In this document: positions 36,217 through 44,622 of the stretch, piece by piece
Layout of the letters: every line of letters begins with the position of its first letter
Position numbering within the stretch: position 1 is the first letter of the stretch
Assembly (NCBI RefSeq): GCF_030930995.1
Contig: NZ_CP133217.1
Coordinates: forward strand, 2,098,001-2,162,000
Source of the DNA: Thiothrix subterranea
GTDB taxonomy: Bacteria; Pseudomonadota; Gammaproteobacteria; Thiotrichales; Thiotrichaceae
Reading direction: 5' to 3'
Length of the DNA: 64,000 nt
Notes under the pieces: generated by a model
Database searches by the model: none
Told to the model about the DNA's origin: nothing
The model's input: only the letters and a program-made list of their open reading frames with translations
Translations under genes and position numbers: made by a program

Positions 36217-36320
36217 TAGAACAGCGGTGGAAATAAGTTGAAAATGGATAGCACGCTAACGCCACCAACCGTGACCACTAAAAGAATAAAACCAACCGTC
36301 TTGCGTAAGGCATAAGCCAT
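36216..36320 (-). CDS. 34-residue single-helix membrane protein at the head of the telA operon
   Basis: The frame from ATG 36320 reads MAYALRKTVGFILLVVTVGG, then VSVLSIFNLFPPLF and TAA. A basic N-terminus precedes one hydrophobic helix, as in known small membrane proteins. The ribosome site AAAGGAGGACAG lies just before the ATG and is one of the best in the window. The stop overlaps the start of the XpaC-like gene by one base (TAATG). These signals argue for a real gene that automated calling would probably miss. Its function is unknown; it may be a subunit or regulator of the XpaC-TelA-SPFH assembly. Confidence 0.78.
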   Translation of the reverse strand: MAYALRKTVGFILLVVTVGGVSVLSIFNLFPPLF

Positions 36321-36467
36321 GACATCTGTCCTCCTTTTTATAATCTGTTGCTAAGTGTAGCGTGTCTGGCGAGGGATAACCTATTCTATTCCGGTATTGG
36401 GCGCACAAAAAGATTTTATTTATGAACGAAGGCTGTATAATGATTTTAATGTCTGTGTCAGAACGGC

Positions 36468-36500
36468 AAAAAAAAGCGAGCCATGAAAGACTCGCTTTTT
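36468..36500 (-). terminator. Rho-independent terminator, best in minus direction
   Basis: AAAAAGCGAG, a 10-base loop, and CTCGCTTTTT form a 10-bp stem. In the minus direction it is followed by eight T residues, in the plus direction by five, so it would end a long transcript from the M23 peptidase gene (36837-37637). Confidence 0.75.
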
Positions 36501-36520
36501 GCGAAAATAACTCAAGAACG

Positions 36521-36580
36521 CCGTAGCATATCGCTGCGGTAGTGAATGCAGGTAAACCCCCTGTTTACGAACGTGCATTC
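36521..36580. other. Two adjacent hairpins, one nested, in a non-coding interval
   Basis: CCGTAGC (36521-36527) pairs with GCTGCGG (36533-36539). Next, GAATGCA (36544-36550) pairs with TGCATTC (36574-36580), enclosing a second perfect stem, GTAAAC (36552-36557) with GTTTAC (36563-36568). The arrangement lies just upstream, in the minus direction, of the terminator at 36468. It may be a small RNA or structured 3' region. Confidence 0.55.
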
Positions 36581-36836
36581 ATTGCCCAAACCTCACCATT
36601 CAACCAGCTCCCCAATAAATGGCCGGTTGTAAGGGTGGGGGTTGAGAAAATAACTTCAGCGTGCCGTCATCCCGAATCTCTTATGCCATTGAGTGTCAGA
36701 ACGGCGGAACAAGCTTATTTTTTATTTCAGATACTTTTGACGACGAAATCGTTACCACAAACCCCAAGTTCGCGATTTCTGCTGAAGTTGGGACTATATT
36801 AATCTCGAATCCATGAATCGAACCTGAACCCTTGGC

Positions 36837-37637
36837 TTATTTTTTATTCGGTAAAAACAACGCCGGATCCACCGCTTCACCATTCAAATACACCGACCAA
36901 TGCAGGTGTGGCCCTGTGGCTCTGCCGGTGCTGCCTACTTTGCCAATCACGTCGCCTTGCTGGACGGTATCACCTACTTGCGCCTGAATTTCACTTAAGT
37001 GTGCATACATGCTAATCACGCCCGCGCCATGATCCAAGTAAACGGTATTACCGCTGAAAAAGAAATCGTCGGTGTGAATGACAGTGCCAGCAGCAGTGGC
37101 TTTGATCGGTGTGCCAGTCGCGGCGGCAATATCCATCCCGCTGTGTGGGTTGCGTGGTTGGTTATTGATGAAACGTTTTAAACCAAAGCGCCCGGTGTCA
37201 CGCCCAGGTACGGGTTTAATGAAATCCAGTTGCGCTTCGCCTGCGGTGAAGTGGGTTTTAGCCTGTTCCTGTACCGCCATTTCACGCACAATGCGTTCGC
37301 TGGATTCATCATCCGGCTCAACTTTGTTGTTGTCCTTAATCGTCAGGCGTTGGGTTTTGTATTCCTTGGCTTGTATCGGGAAGGATAGTGTTTGACCGCC
37401 TTGTAACTGCACGGTTTGGTCGCCTGCCGCATCCAAAGGAATGCCGACCAATGCAACCCAGTATGCATCCAGCGGTACAACCGTTACCCGCTTGCCTTCG
37501 TACTGTACCAGCGGCGCTTGTGCGGACAGTGGTGCAATGGGGAGGTGGGCAATGCCGCCCGGTACAGGATTTTCGCGTGGCATAGCCAATGCGTTGCAAG
37601 AATACAATGCCATGCTCAACAGTAACCATTTTTTCAT
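36837..37637 (-). CDS. M23-family peptidoglycan metallopeptidase
   Basis: A 266-residue exported peptidase. Signal peptide at 1-18 (MKKWLLLSMALYSCNALA). A β-rich N-terminal domain (25-95) precedes the LytM/M23 domain. The zinc-site motifs are intact: HSGMD (H-x-x-x-D) near 165 and HLHW (H-x-H) near 245. It should cut peptide cross-links of peptidoglycan in the periplasm. It is divergent from the aminotransferase at 37673, with only 35 bases between the starts. Confidence 0.92.
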   Translation of the reverse strand: MKKWLLLSMALYSCNALAMPRENPVPGGIAHLPIAPLSAQAPLVQYEGKRVTVVPLDAYWVALVGIPLDAAGDQTVQLQGGQTLSFPIQAKEYKTQRLTIKDNNKVEPDDESSERIVREMAVQEQAKTHFTAGEAQLDFIKPVPGRDTGRFGLKRFINNQPRNPHSGMDIAAATGTPIKATAAGTVIHTDDFFFSGNTVYLDHGAGVISMYAHLSEIQAQVGDTVQQGDVIGKVGSTGRATGPHLHWSVYLNGEAVDPALFLPNKK

Positions 37638-37672
37638 TTTTATTAACCTAATCGAACGAGTAAAACGCTACG

Positions 37673-38851
37673 ATGAAGCATAGCATAGCAGCGGAACGAA
37701 TGCGGGAAATCCAGCCCTTTCATGTCATGGCTTTGTTGGCAGAAGCCCGCCAACGCGAAGCAGCGGGTCAGGATATTATTCACATGGAAGTCGGTGAACC
37801 CGACTTTCCAACCCCTGCCCCCATTGTGGCAGCAGGCATACAGGCATTGCAATCCGGGCAGACGAAATACACGCCTGCCTGCGGTTTGCCCGCCTTGCGT
37901 GAAGCGATTGCCGCTTACTATGCCTGTCGCTTTGGGGTAACGATTGCGCCACAACGAATTATCGTCACGCCCGGTGCATCCGGCGCGTTGCAATTGGTGT
38001 TGGGAGCATTGTTGAATCCGAGGGATGAGGTATTGATGACCGATCCCGGCTACCCGTGCAATCGCCATTTCGTGCGCTTGTTTGAAGGCAAGCCGGTGGC
38101 AATTCCGGTGGGGGCAGAGACTGCTTATCAACTGAATAATGCGCATATTCAGGCACATTGGGGTGAAAATACCCGTGCGGTGATGTTGGCAAGCCCGGCG
38201 AACCCGACCGGAACTTTGCTAACTGTGCCGCAATTGGCGGATATTTACCGAGCGGTGCGGCAACGCGGCGGGGAATTGATTGTCGACGAAATTTATCAAG
38301 GGCTGACTTACGGTGTACCCGATACCACGGCGCTGGCGGTGGACGCGGACAATATTTGGGTCATCAATAGCTTTTCCAAATATTTCGGCATGACTGGCTG
38401 GCGTTTGGGCTGGGTGGTTGCCCCCGAATGGGCGGTATCAACGTTGGATCGTTTGGCACAAAACATCTTTCTGGCCGCATCGACCCCGGCGCAATACGCG
38501 GCACTGGCAGCCTTTACCCCGGAAGCGTTGGCAATCATGGAAGCGCAGCGGCAAGAATTACAGCAACGGCGGGATTTTTTATTGCCTGCACTGCGAGAGC
38601 TGGGTTTTTCGGTACTAACCGAGCCGCAAGGGGCATTTTATATCTATGCGGGTTCGGAACGTTTCGGGGATGATGCGCAACGTTTGTGTGCGAATTTGCT
38701 GGATAAAACCGGCGTGGTGTTCACGCCGGGGATTGATTTTGGTAGCCATCAGGCGACAACGCATGTGCGTTTTGCTTATACCACGCCCGTGGCACGGTTG
38801 GCGCAGGCGGTGGAGCGTCTGGAACGGGGATTACGGGGAGAGAACGGTTAA
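37673..38851 (+). CDS. PLP-dependent aminotransferase (class I/II)
   Basis: A 392-residue fold-type I aminotransferase. Motifs: EVGEPDFPTPAPIVAAG near 39-55, ASPANPTGTLL near 171-181, DEIYQGLTYG near 204-213, and the PLP-binding Lys in NSFSKYFGMTGWRLGW near 235. It resembles aspartate or aromatic aminotransferases of unassigned specificity. The start is fixed by the short divergent spacer. The last four bases overlap the convergent metallopeptidase gene. The substrate cannot be decided from sequence. Confidence 0.9.
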   Translation: MKHSIAAERMREIQPFHVMALLAEARQREAAGQDIIHMEVGEPDFPTPAPIVAAGIQALQSGQTKYTPACGLPALREAIAAYYACRFGVTIAPQRIIVTPGASGALQLVLGALLNPRDEVLMTDPGYPCNRHFVRLFEGKPVAIPVGAETAYQLNNAHIQAHWGENTRAVMLASPANPTGTLLTVPQLADIYRAVRQRGGELIVDEIYQGLTYGVPDTTALAVDADNIWVINSFSKYFGMTGWRLGWVVAPEWAVSTLDRLAQNIFLAASTPAQYAALAAFTPEALAIMEAQRQELQQRRDFLLPALRELGFSVLTEPQGAFYIYAGSERFGDDAQRLCANLLDKTGVVFTPGIDFGSHQATTHVRFAYTTPVARLAQAVERLERGLRGENG

Positions 38852-39717
38852 CTCTTGAACGAGTCACAATATTTTAAATCGCCTGATTTTAGACCGCGTT
38901 GAAACCATTCCATGCGTTGTACAGAGGAACCATGGGTGAAGGAGTCGGGGTTGATGCGTCGCCCTGACATGCGTTGCAAGCGGTCATCGCCAATAGAACC
39001 AGCCGCATTGATGGCTTCTTCAATATCGCCTTCTTCCAGAATGTTGAATTGTTTGTGGGCGTGGTGCGCCCAGACACCGGCATAACAATCCGCCTGTAGT
39101 TCGAGTGCTACTGAGAGTGCATTGCCGTCGGTTTTGCTCATGCTGTTTTGCAAACGGGTTACTTCGTCGGTTGTGCCCATCAGATTTTGCACGTGATGCC
39201 CGATTTCATGCCCCAAGACGTAAGCTTGCGCAAAATCGCCGGATGCGCCCAAGTTTTGCAGTTCGCGGAAGAAACCTAAGTCAATGTAAACTTTTTGGTC
39301 GGCAGGGCAGTAAAACGGCCCGGTGGCAGCCGTGGAGTAGCCGCATACGGAATCGGTGCTGTCGGTGAATAATACCAATTTAGGCTCAACGTAGCGCCCG
39401 CCCAATTGACGAAACACCGGATTCCACACGTCTTCAGTGGAGGCAAGCACCGTGGACGCAAACTTGCCCGCATCATCTTGTGGTACACCCGTTGCCACCG
39501 TTTGGGTGGAACTGCCGCCGCCAAAACCGCCTAAAATTGTATTGGCTCCACCGACCAGTCCGAGGACTTGAATCGGGTTAAACCCCATGTACCAGCCAAT
39601 TAAGACAGCCGCAATAGTGCCGAGTAACCCAATTTTCATCCCGCCACCGCCGCCACCGCTGCGACCACCGCGCCGGTCTTCCACGTTGCTGCTTTGTCGT
39701 CCTGTTTTCCAGCGCAT
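38848..39717 (-). CDS. Neutral zinc metallopeptidase (YpfJ / KPN_02809 type)
   Basis: A 289-residue membrane-anchored protein. The N-terminus is charged and Gly-rich (RRGGRSGGGGGGMK), followed by one membrane helix (GLLGTIAAVLIGWYMGF). The HEIGHHVQ zinc motif lies near 165, and DCYAGVWAHHAH near 208 carries further putative ligands. A conserved region follows (SFTHGSSVQRMEWFQRGLKSG). The ATG at 39717 (MRWKTGRQS) is the family start; the one at 39729 is less likely. Physiological substrate unknown. Confidence 0.92.
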   Translation of the reverse strand: MRWKTGRQSSNVEDRRGGRSGGGGGGMKIGLLGTIAAVLIGWYMGFNPIQVLGLVGGANTILGGFGGGSSTQTVATGVPQDDAGKFASTVLASTEDVWNPVFRQLGGRYVEPKLVLFTDSTDSVCGYSTAATGPFYCPADQKVYIDLGFFRELQNLGASGDFAQAYVLGHEIGHHVQNLMGTTDEVTRLQNSMSKTDGNALSVALELQADCYAGVWAHHAHKQFNILEEGDIEEAINAAGSIGDDRLQRMSGRRINPDSFTHGSSVQRMEWFQRGLKSGDLKYCDSFKS

Positions 39718-39869
39718 GTTGTGCTCCATAAAAATATTTGCGGGAATTATTTCACGTTGCGTAGAACTAAAGCCAATTAAGCGGAATCTGTCAACTTATA
39801 AATGACTAAGGCGTTAATCTACTGGAGTCTCCGGCTGTTAGCAGGGGAACGAGGGGCACTCAAAGGAAT

Positions 39870-40478
39870 ATGATGAGAATGGCGGCATTGATAACCGCGC
39901 ATAACGAGCGGTTAGAGAGCGATTCGCACGAAAACGACGGTTTGAATAATGCGGCACGTTTGGATCAGTTCCTCAAGGAGGTGAGTCGACGTGCCTTTGT
40001 GGTGGCGCGTCTGGCGACTCAAGACGAAGAAGAGGCGCTGGATATTGTGCAGGATGCTTTGTTCAAACTGGTGCAAAAGTATTCGGGGCATCCGCACGGT
40101 GAATGGGGTGCGCTATTTCATACGATTTTGCACAGCAGAATCAATGATTGGCACCGGCGGCAGACAGTACGCAATCGCTGGCGGGTGTTTTTTTCAAGCA
40201 AAGACGATGAGGAAGATATTGATGTAGCAGAACAGGCTACCCAGACCCAATTTTTAGAGCCAGAACGTCAATTACTACAGGATGAAATGAGTGTGCTGAT
40301 GCAAATAGCGATCGGGCAATTGCCGCTGCGTCAGCAACAGGCGTTGTTGTTAAGGGGTTGGGAAGGCTATGACATTGCGGAAACCGCACAAATCATGAAA
40401 TGTTCCGAAGGGAGCGTCAAAACACATTATTCAAGGGCTGTCCACAGTTTGCGAGAAAAACTGGGAGATTATCAATGA
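39870..40478 (+). CDS. ECF-type RNA polymerase sigma factor
   Basis: A 202-residue group IV sigma factor. Region 2 is at about 45-105 (ARLATQDEEEALDIVQDALF) and region 4 at about 145-200 (LPLRQQQALLLRGWEGYDIA, then ETAQIMKCSEGSVKTHYSRA). A charged linker joins them. It starts a four-gene operon: the next gene overlaps by four bases and encodes a single-helix membrane protein, which fits a sigma/anti-sigma pair. AGGAAT precedes the ATG. Confidence 0.9.
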   Translation: MMRMAALITAHNERLESDSHENDGLNNAARLDQFLKEVSRRAFVVARLATQDEEEALDIVQDALFKLVQKYSGHPHGEWGALFHTILHSRINDWHRRQTVRNRWRVFFSSKDDEEDIDVAEQATQTQFLEPERQLLQDEMSVLMQIAIGQLPLRQQQALLLRGWEGYDIAETAQIMKCSEGSVKTHYSRAVHSLREKLGDYQ

Positions 40479-40891
40479 CCAAGATGAGACACGAAATTAC
40501 TGAGCAGCTATTAGTCAGTGCCGTGAAGCAGGGGATGGATCAGGCTGTCATGGGGTTGGATTGGCAGACGCAGGCAACATTGACACGTTTACGTTTACAA
40601 GCGTTAGAACGCGAACAGAAACGCCATTGGTCGGAGGGTTTCGGCCTTTCAGCGTTTTCACGGGGATTTGCGATTGCAACGGCTGTCACATTGGCGGCAA
40701 CGCTTTGGGTATTGCCCGATACGGCGATACCCCCTGATAGTTTAGCGGCTGCTTCTAGTGATCACTTCACGGATGCCGCTGCCGAAACGGATGCGGATGT
40801 CAATGTTATGGAAGTCTTGATGGCCAGCGAGGACATGGACTTGCTGGAAAATCTGGACATGTATGAGTGGTTGGAGGCCGAATACGGCTAA
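40475..40891 (+). CDS. DUF3619-like single-helix protein, candidate anti-sigma factor
   Basis: A 138-residue protein from the ATG at 40475 (overlapping the sigma gene stop, ATGA). Residues 1-60 are cytoplasmic-like and helical, residues about 66-85 form a membrane helix (GFAIATAVTLAATLWVLP), and the C-terminal 50 residues are very acidic. It resembles the DUF3619 proteins that follow ECF sigma genes in other proteobacteria (weak recall). No zinc anti-sigma motif (H-x3-C-x2-C) is present. The anti-sigma role is inferred from position and topology. Confidence 0.65.
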   Translation: MTKMRHEITEQLLVSAVKQGMDQAVMGLDWQTQATLTRLRLQALEREQKRHWSEGFGLSAFSRGFAIATAVTLAATLWVLPDTAIPPDSLAAASSDHFTDAAAETDADVNVMEVLMASEDMDLLENLDMYEWLEAEYG

Positions 40892-40922
40892 CCGCATTAA
40901 CTAAGTCGTTAAGGAGAACACA

Positions 40923-41159
40923 ATGCAAAGGAAAGGAATCCTGTGGGTGTGCAGCACATTGGTGGTGTTGCTGATAAGTGTTGGTTCGGTTGCTGCTGCT
41001 GAAACAGCCGAAGAAATTACAACCATGCTCACTTGGTGGGATGAAGTCGGTAGTGAGTGGGAAAAAGCGGAAGCTTTCATCGAATTTGCGGGTAATGATC
41101 AAGAATACCTCTTAGCCGAGAACGCGATGGAGCAAGCAGATGACCAACAGCAGCAATAA
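40923..41159 (+). CDS. Small secreted acidic protein of the sigma operon
   Basis: A 78-residue protein with a signal peptide (residues 1-26, ending VGSVAAA) and a 50-residue acidic helical mature part ending in DDQQQQ. It starts 31 bases after the previous gene behind AAGGAG and overlaps the start of the DUF3106 gene by 20 bases. I recognise no family. It may be an envelope partner of the DUF3106 protein. Confidence 0.7.
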   Translation: MQRKGILWVCSTLVVLLISVGSVAAAETAEEITTMLTWWDEVGSEWEKAEAFIEFAGNDQEYLLAENAMEQADDQQQQ

Positions 41160-41619
41160 ACGCCGTTTTGTCGGTTTTTTCATGGCGCTCTTGACAATGA
41201 TGGCGCTACTGTTGGCAGGTGGAAACGCAATGGCGGGTTCAGTAACGTGGGAAAGTTTAAGCGATAACGAAAAGTCGGTATTGAAGGCTTTTCAAAGTGA
41301 TTGGTCTTCCTTGTCGGATAAAACCCAAGGCAATTTGAAGCGTTGGGCCGCGAAACCTGCAACAGAGCGTAGCAGAATCAAGCAACGTTTTGGTGATTGG
41401 CAGCAATTGTCGGCTGCTCAACAAAAAAAGATTGCGAAACAACTCAAGCGTTACAAAGCCATGTCACCCGCCCAGAAAGCCAAAATTAAACAATGGCACG
41501 AGTGGGTCAAAAAATTGCCAGAAAATGAGCGCAAGCAATTGCGTGAAAAGTGGCCAAGTATGACGGATGTTGAGCGTAGAGCGTACATGAAAGATTTGCA
41601 GCAACAATATGGGAAGTAG
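41140..41619 (+). CDS. DUF3106 secreted protein
   Basis: A 159-residue protein with a signal peptide (residues 1-32, cleavage after GGNAMA) and a repetitive basic, helical mature part. Short units such as LSDKTQGNLKRWAAKPATER, LSAAQQKKIAKQLKRYKAM, and WPSMTDVERRAYMKDLQQQ match DUF3106, a periplasmic family of unknown function found beside ECF sigma genes. The start overlaps the preceding gene by 20 bases. The high content of Trp-x-x-Leu/Lys repeats resembles periplasmic metal- or stress-sensing proteins, but that is only a guess. Confidence 0.85.
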   Translation: MTNSSNKRRFVGFFMALLTMMALLLAGGNAMAGSVTWESLSDNEKSVLKAFQSDWSSLSDKTQGNLKRWAAKPATERSRIKQRFGDWQQLSAAQQKKIAKQLKRYKAMSPAQKAKIKQWHEWVKKLPENERKQLREKWPSMTDVERRAYMKDLQQQYGK

Positions 41620-41944
41620 TGAGTAATATCAGAAAAATCAATTGATATTGCCATTACGTACTAAATTATTTTTTAGATATTCAGGTTTCATTAAGGATAA
41701 GTTTTAATCAATTTTATTTATTATGATGTATTTTGTTTGAAAAACAACATGTTGGATCTCTTGTTAAGTTTGCGTTAAGGTCTTCTCGTTGATACGGATT
41801 TGTGCTAATGTGCTTACATAATAATCTTTAAAGTGCGTTCGTCTTATTGGGGTTGAAACGATTTATGCTGACGTAGCGGCGTAGACGGTGTTTTGCTGAA
41901 AATATATAAGGCCACAGCGCCTTGCAAGAAAAGGAGTCTCAAGA
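41620..41944. other. 325-base leader of rpoS, no gene seen
   Basis: The interval is AT-rich for its first 150 bases and holds no open frame with a ribosome site. Long untranslated leaders that control translation are typical for rpoS, so a structured mRNA leader is possible here, but no specific element could be recognised. An AAGGAG site stands 10 bases before the rpoS ATG. Confidence 0.5.
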
Positions 41945-42958
41945 ATGTCACGACCACAGACCCATATTGATAGCAAAGAGGTGATTCCTTTTGTGTCATC
42001 AGAAGCTGGCGATGTTATAGATTTGGACGATGATCTTGAGGATGAAGGCATTATTGCCGATGACGATGAAATTTCAAGCCTGACTGAGAGTGCCAGCGTC
42101 ACGGTTGCGGCATCCATGGCTGATGTTGATGCAACTCAGATGTACCTGCGCGAGATTGAGTTTTCGCCGCTGCTAACTCCCGAAGAAGAAGTGTTTTATG
42201 GTCGCCTCGCCCGTGATGGCGATGAGTTCGGTCGTAAGAAAATGATTACCTGCAATTTGCGCTTGGTGGTGAAAATTGCCCGCCGTTACATGGGACGCGG
42301 TTTGCCATTGCCTGATTTGATTGAAGAGGGCAATCTGGGTTTGATCCACGCGGTTGAGAAATTCGATCCCGAACGTGGTTTCCGCTTCTCGACGTATGCC
42401 ACTTGGTGGATTCGCCAAAACATCGAACGTGCATTAATGAACCAAACGCGCACCATCCGCTTACCGATTCATGTGAACAAAGAGCTGAACGTTTATTTGC
42501 GCAAGGTTCGCGAAATGACCCAGAAATTGGGGTATGAGCCGTCTTTGCCAGAAGTGGCTGAAGCATTAGATAAACCCATTGAAACCTTGCGTAAGCTGCT
42601 GGATTTCAATGAACGGATTACCTCATTGGATGTGACAGTTGGTAAAGACAGTGACAGCCCGTTAGTCGATTTCGTGAGTGCAGAAACCAGTGATGAACCC
42701 GATAGTAAGCTCGAAGATGAAGACATTACGCAGTCCGTTGATAGCTGGTTAGGTCAGCTTGAATTCAAGCAAAAAGAAGTGATTGTACGCCGGTTCGGCT
42801 TGCATGGTCATGAGCGTGCTACCTTGGAACAGGTCGGCGAAGCACTCGGTTTGACGCGCGAACGTGTCCGTCAGATTCAGATGGATGCATTGAAACGTTT
42901 ACGCCGTATTCTTGAAAATAAAGGTTTATCCGGTGAAAATCTGTTAGGTTTGTGTTAA
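41945..42958 (+). CDS. rpoS: RNA polymerase sigma factor RpoS
   Basis: The stationary-phase/general stress sigma factor, 337 residues. Acidic N-terminus; region 1.2-2 from [16 protein letters not shown] (about 61-76) through the -10 recognition part [20 protein letters not shown] near 158-177; region 3 at about 178-250; region 4 with helix-turn-helix [20 protein letters not shown] near 300-319. Group 2 membership is clear from the short N-terminus and the C-terminal [14 protein letters not shown]. It is monocistronic; nothing similar to nlpD is upstream, in contrast to many gammaproteobacteria. Confidence 0.95.
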   Translation: MSRPQTHIDSKEVIPFVSSEAGDVIDLDDDLEDEGIIADDDEISSLTESASVTVAASMADVDATQMYLREIEFSPLLTPEEEVFYGRLARDGDEFGRKKMITCNLRLVVKIARRYMGRGLPLPDLIEEGNLGLIHAVEKFDPERGFRFSTYATWWIRQNIERALMNQTRTIRLPIHVNKELNVYLRKVREMTQKLGYEPSLPEVAEALDKPIETLRKLLDFNERITSLDVTVGKDSDSPLVDFVSAETSDEPDSKLEDEDITQSVDSWLGQLEFKQKEVIVRRFGLHGHERATLEQVGEALGLTRERVRQIQMDALKRLRRILENKGLSGENLLGLC

Positions 42959-42966
42959 CACTTTCT

Positions 42967-43338
42967 CTAGTCTAAGAAAAACGCTGCCGCTACACGCCTT
43001 GCCTCCGACAACAATACATTATAAGTGCGGCAAGCAGCAGCAGTGGTCATGACTTCAAAACCTACCCCGTGTTGCACTAAGGCTTTCCAGATGTCGGGGG
43101 ATGGGAATTGCTGGTTTTTCCCCGTTCCAATCAAGATTACCTCCGCACCAATGGCAAACAACGGTTCTAAATGGGCAGGTTGTAATGCTTGGATGGATTG
43201 CGGTTGCCAATCACGGATTAAGGTTTGTGAACCGATTAAAAAACTACTGCTTAAGGGGTTCTGGTTGACAGCTACCCACGTATCGCTGTAGCCGGTAATG
43301 CGGTAATGAGCACTATTCAATTCTTCGCTGAACTTCAT
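42967..43338 (-). CDS. Mth938-like (DUF498) domain protein
   Basis: A 123-residue protein matching the Mth938-like fold: LIRDWQPQSIQALQPAHLEP near 40-59, IGAEVILIGTGKNQQFPS near 63-80, and GVGFEVMTTAAACRTYNVLL near 91-110. Members are soluble proteins of unknown role, some linked to respiratory-complex assembly in eukaryotes (NDUFAF3). It is convergent with rpoS, with 8 bases between stops, and divergent from alaC. Confidence 0.88.
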   Translation of the reverse strand: MKFSEELNSAHYRITGYSDTWVAVNQNPLSSSFLIGSQTLIRDWQPQSIQALQPAHLEPLFAIGAEVILIGTGKNQQFPSPDIWKALVQHGVGFEVMTTAAACRTYNVLLSEARRVAAAFFLD

Positions 43339-43426
43339 TTAGCTGACCTTAGCCTTTATCTGTAATTGACAGCCTGCATGGTGAATTGTAATGTGACTGG
43401 CATTAGCAATCAGGATACCCAGAACC

Positions 43427-44620
43427 GTGCAGGACGATTTTCAAAGAATAAACCGGCTTCCCACCTACGTTTTCAAAATCACCGATGCGCTTAAGCGGGA
43501 AGCACGCGCCAAAGGCGAAGATATTATCGACTTCGGGATGGGAAATCCCGATCAACCCACGCCTAAACACATTGTAGACAAACTGGTAGAAGCAGCGCAA
43601 CGTGGCGACACGCACCGCTACTCCATGTCGCGAGGTGTTCCACGGCTGCGCAAAGCCATTAGTAACTGGTACAAGCGCAAGTTTGACGTGGATATTGACC
43701 CTGAAACCGAAGCCATTGTCACCATCGGCTCAAAAGAGGGGTTGGCGCATCTGGCGCTGGCAACCTTGAGCCGTGGCGATACTGTACTCGTGCCAAACCC
43801 AGCTTACCCGATTCACCCGTATGGTAGCATCATCGCCGATGCTGATATTCGCCATGTGCCGTTGGTGGAAGGCAAGGACTTCTTTGTCGAATTGGAAGCG
43901 GCGATCAAAAACTCCTGGCCTAAGCCCAAGATGCTGATTATCAACTTCCCCGGCAACCCGACAGGGCAGTGCGTGGAACTCGATTTTTTCGAGCGCGTGA
44001 TCAAAGTTGCCAAAGAGCATGATGTTTGGGTTATCCACGACATTGCTTACGGTGAAATTTGCTTTGACGGCTACCAAGCGCCTTCGATCCTGCAAGTGCC
44101 GGGGGCGAAAGACATTGCGGTGGAATTCTATTCGCTGTCCAAAACCTACAATATGCCGGGCTGGCGCGTGGGTTTCATGTGCGGCAACCCTGTGTTGGTG
44201 AAAGCGTTGGAGCGGATTAAATCGTATTTGGATTACGGCATGTTTGCGCCGATTCAGATTGCGGCGATTGCTGCACTGGATGGGCCGCAAGATTGCGTCA
44301 AAGAAATCAGCGCGATGTATGAAAGCCGCCGCAATGTGTTGTGCGATGGTTTAAATGCAGCGGGTTGGGCAGTCGAACGTCCCAAAGCCAGCATGTTCGT
44401 GTGGGCAAAAATCCCTGAGCATTACGCCGCTATGGGTTCATTGGAATTCGCCAAAAAGTTGTTAAAAGATGCGCAAGTCGCGGTATCCCCGGGGATTGGT
44501 TTCGGTGAATACGGTGACGATCACGTGCGTTTCAGCCTGATTGAAAACGAACACCGTACCCGTCAGGCAATCCGCAATATCAAACAAATGTTTCGTAAAG
44601 ATCAAGGTTTAAAGGAGTGA
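43427..44620 (+). CDS. alaC: Alanine transaminase AlaC
   Basis: A 397-residue PLP enzyme that forms alanine from pyruvate and glutamate. It matches the AlaC subgroup from its start ([20 protein letters not shown]), [15 protein letters not shown] near 37-51, and the PLP Lys in [16 protein letters not shown] near 235. Its stop overlaps the SD region of hom, and in many gammaproteobacteria the order alaC-hom-thrC is conserved. The product glutamate/2-oxoglutarate balance links it to GltBD. Confidence 0.93.
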   Translation: MQDDFQRINRLPTYVFKITDALKREARAKGEDIIDFGMGNPDQPTPKHIVDKLVEAAQRGDTHRYSMSRGVPRLRKAISNWYKRKFDVDIDPETEAIVTIGSKEGLAHLALATLSRGDTVLVPNPAYPIHPYGSIIADADIRHVPLVEGKDFFVELEAAIKNSWPKPKMLIINFPGNPTGQCVELDFFERVIKVAKEHDVWVIHDIAYGEICFDGYQAPSILQVPGAKDIAVEFYSLSKTYNMPGWRVGFMCGNPVLVKALERIKSYLDYGMFAPIQIAAIAALDGPQDCVKEISAMYESRRNVLCDGLNAAGWAVERPKASMFVWAKIPEHYAAMGSLEFAKKLLKDAQVAVSPGIGFGEYGDDHVRFSLIENEHRTRQAIRNIKQMFRKDQGLKE

Positions 44621-44622
44621 GC

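Larger units (their letters stand above)
36321..36836. other. 516-base non-coding interval with terminator and structured repeats
   Basis: It separates the divergently read telA operon from the end of the M23 peptidase gene. Besides the terminator (36468-36500) and two strong hairpins (36521-36580), the 13-mer GTGTCAGAACGGC occurs twice (36455-36467 and 36693-36705). An 86-codon open frame here (36542-36802, plus strand) has no ribosome site or protein-like character. Part of the interval may be the 3' untranslated region of the peptidase gene or encode a small RNA. Confidence 0.6.

Noticed and set aside
36542-36802. 86-codon open frame in the interval before the M23 peptidase
   Set aside because: No ribosome site, composition not protein-like, and its start lies within the hairpin at 36544-36580.
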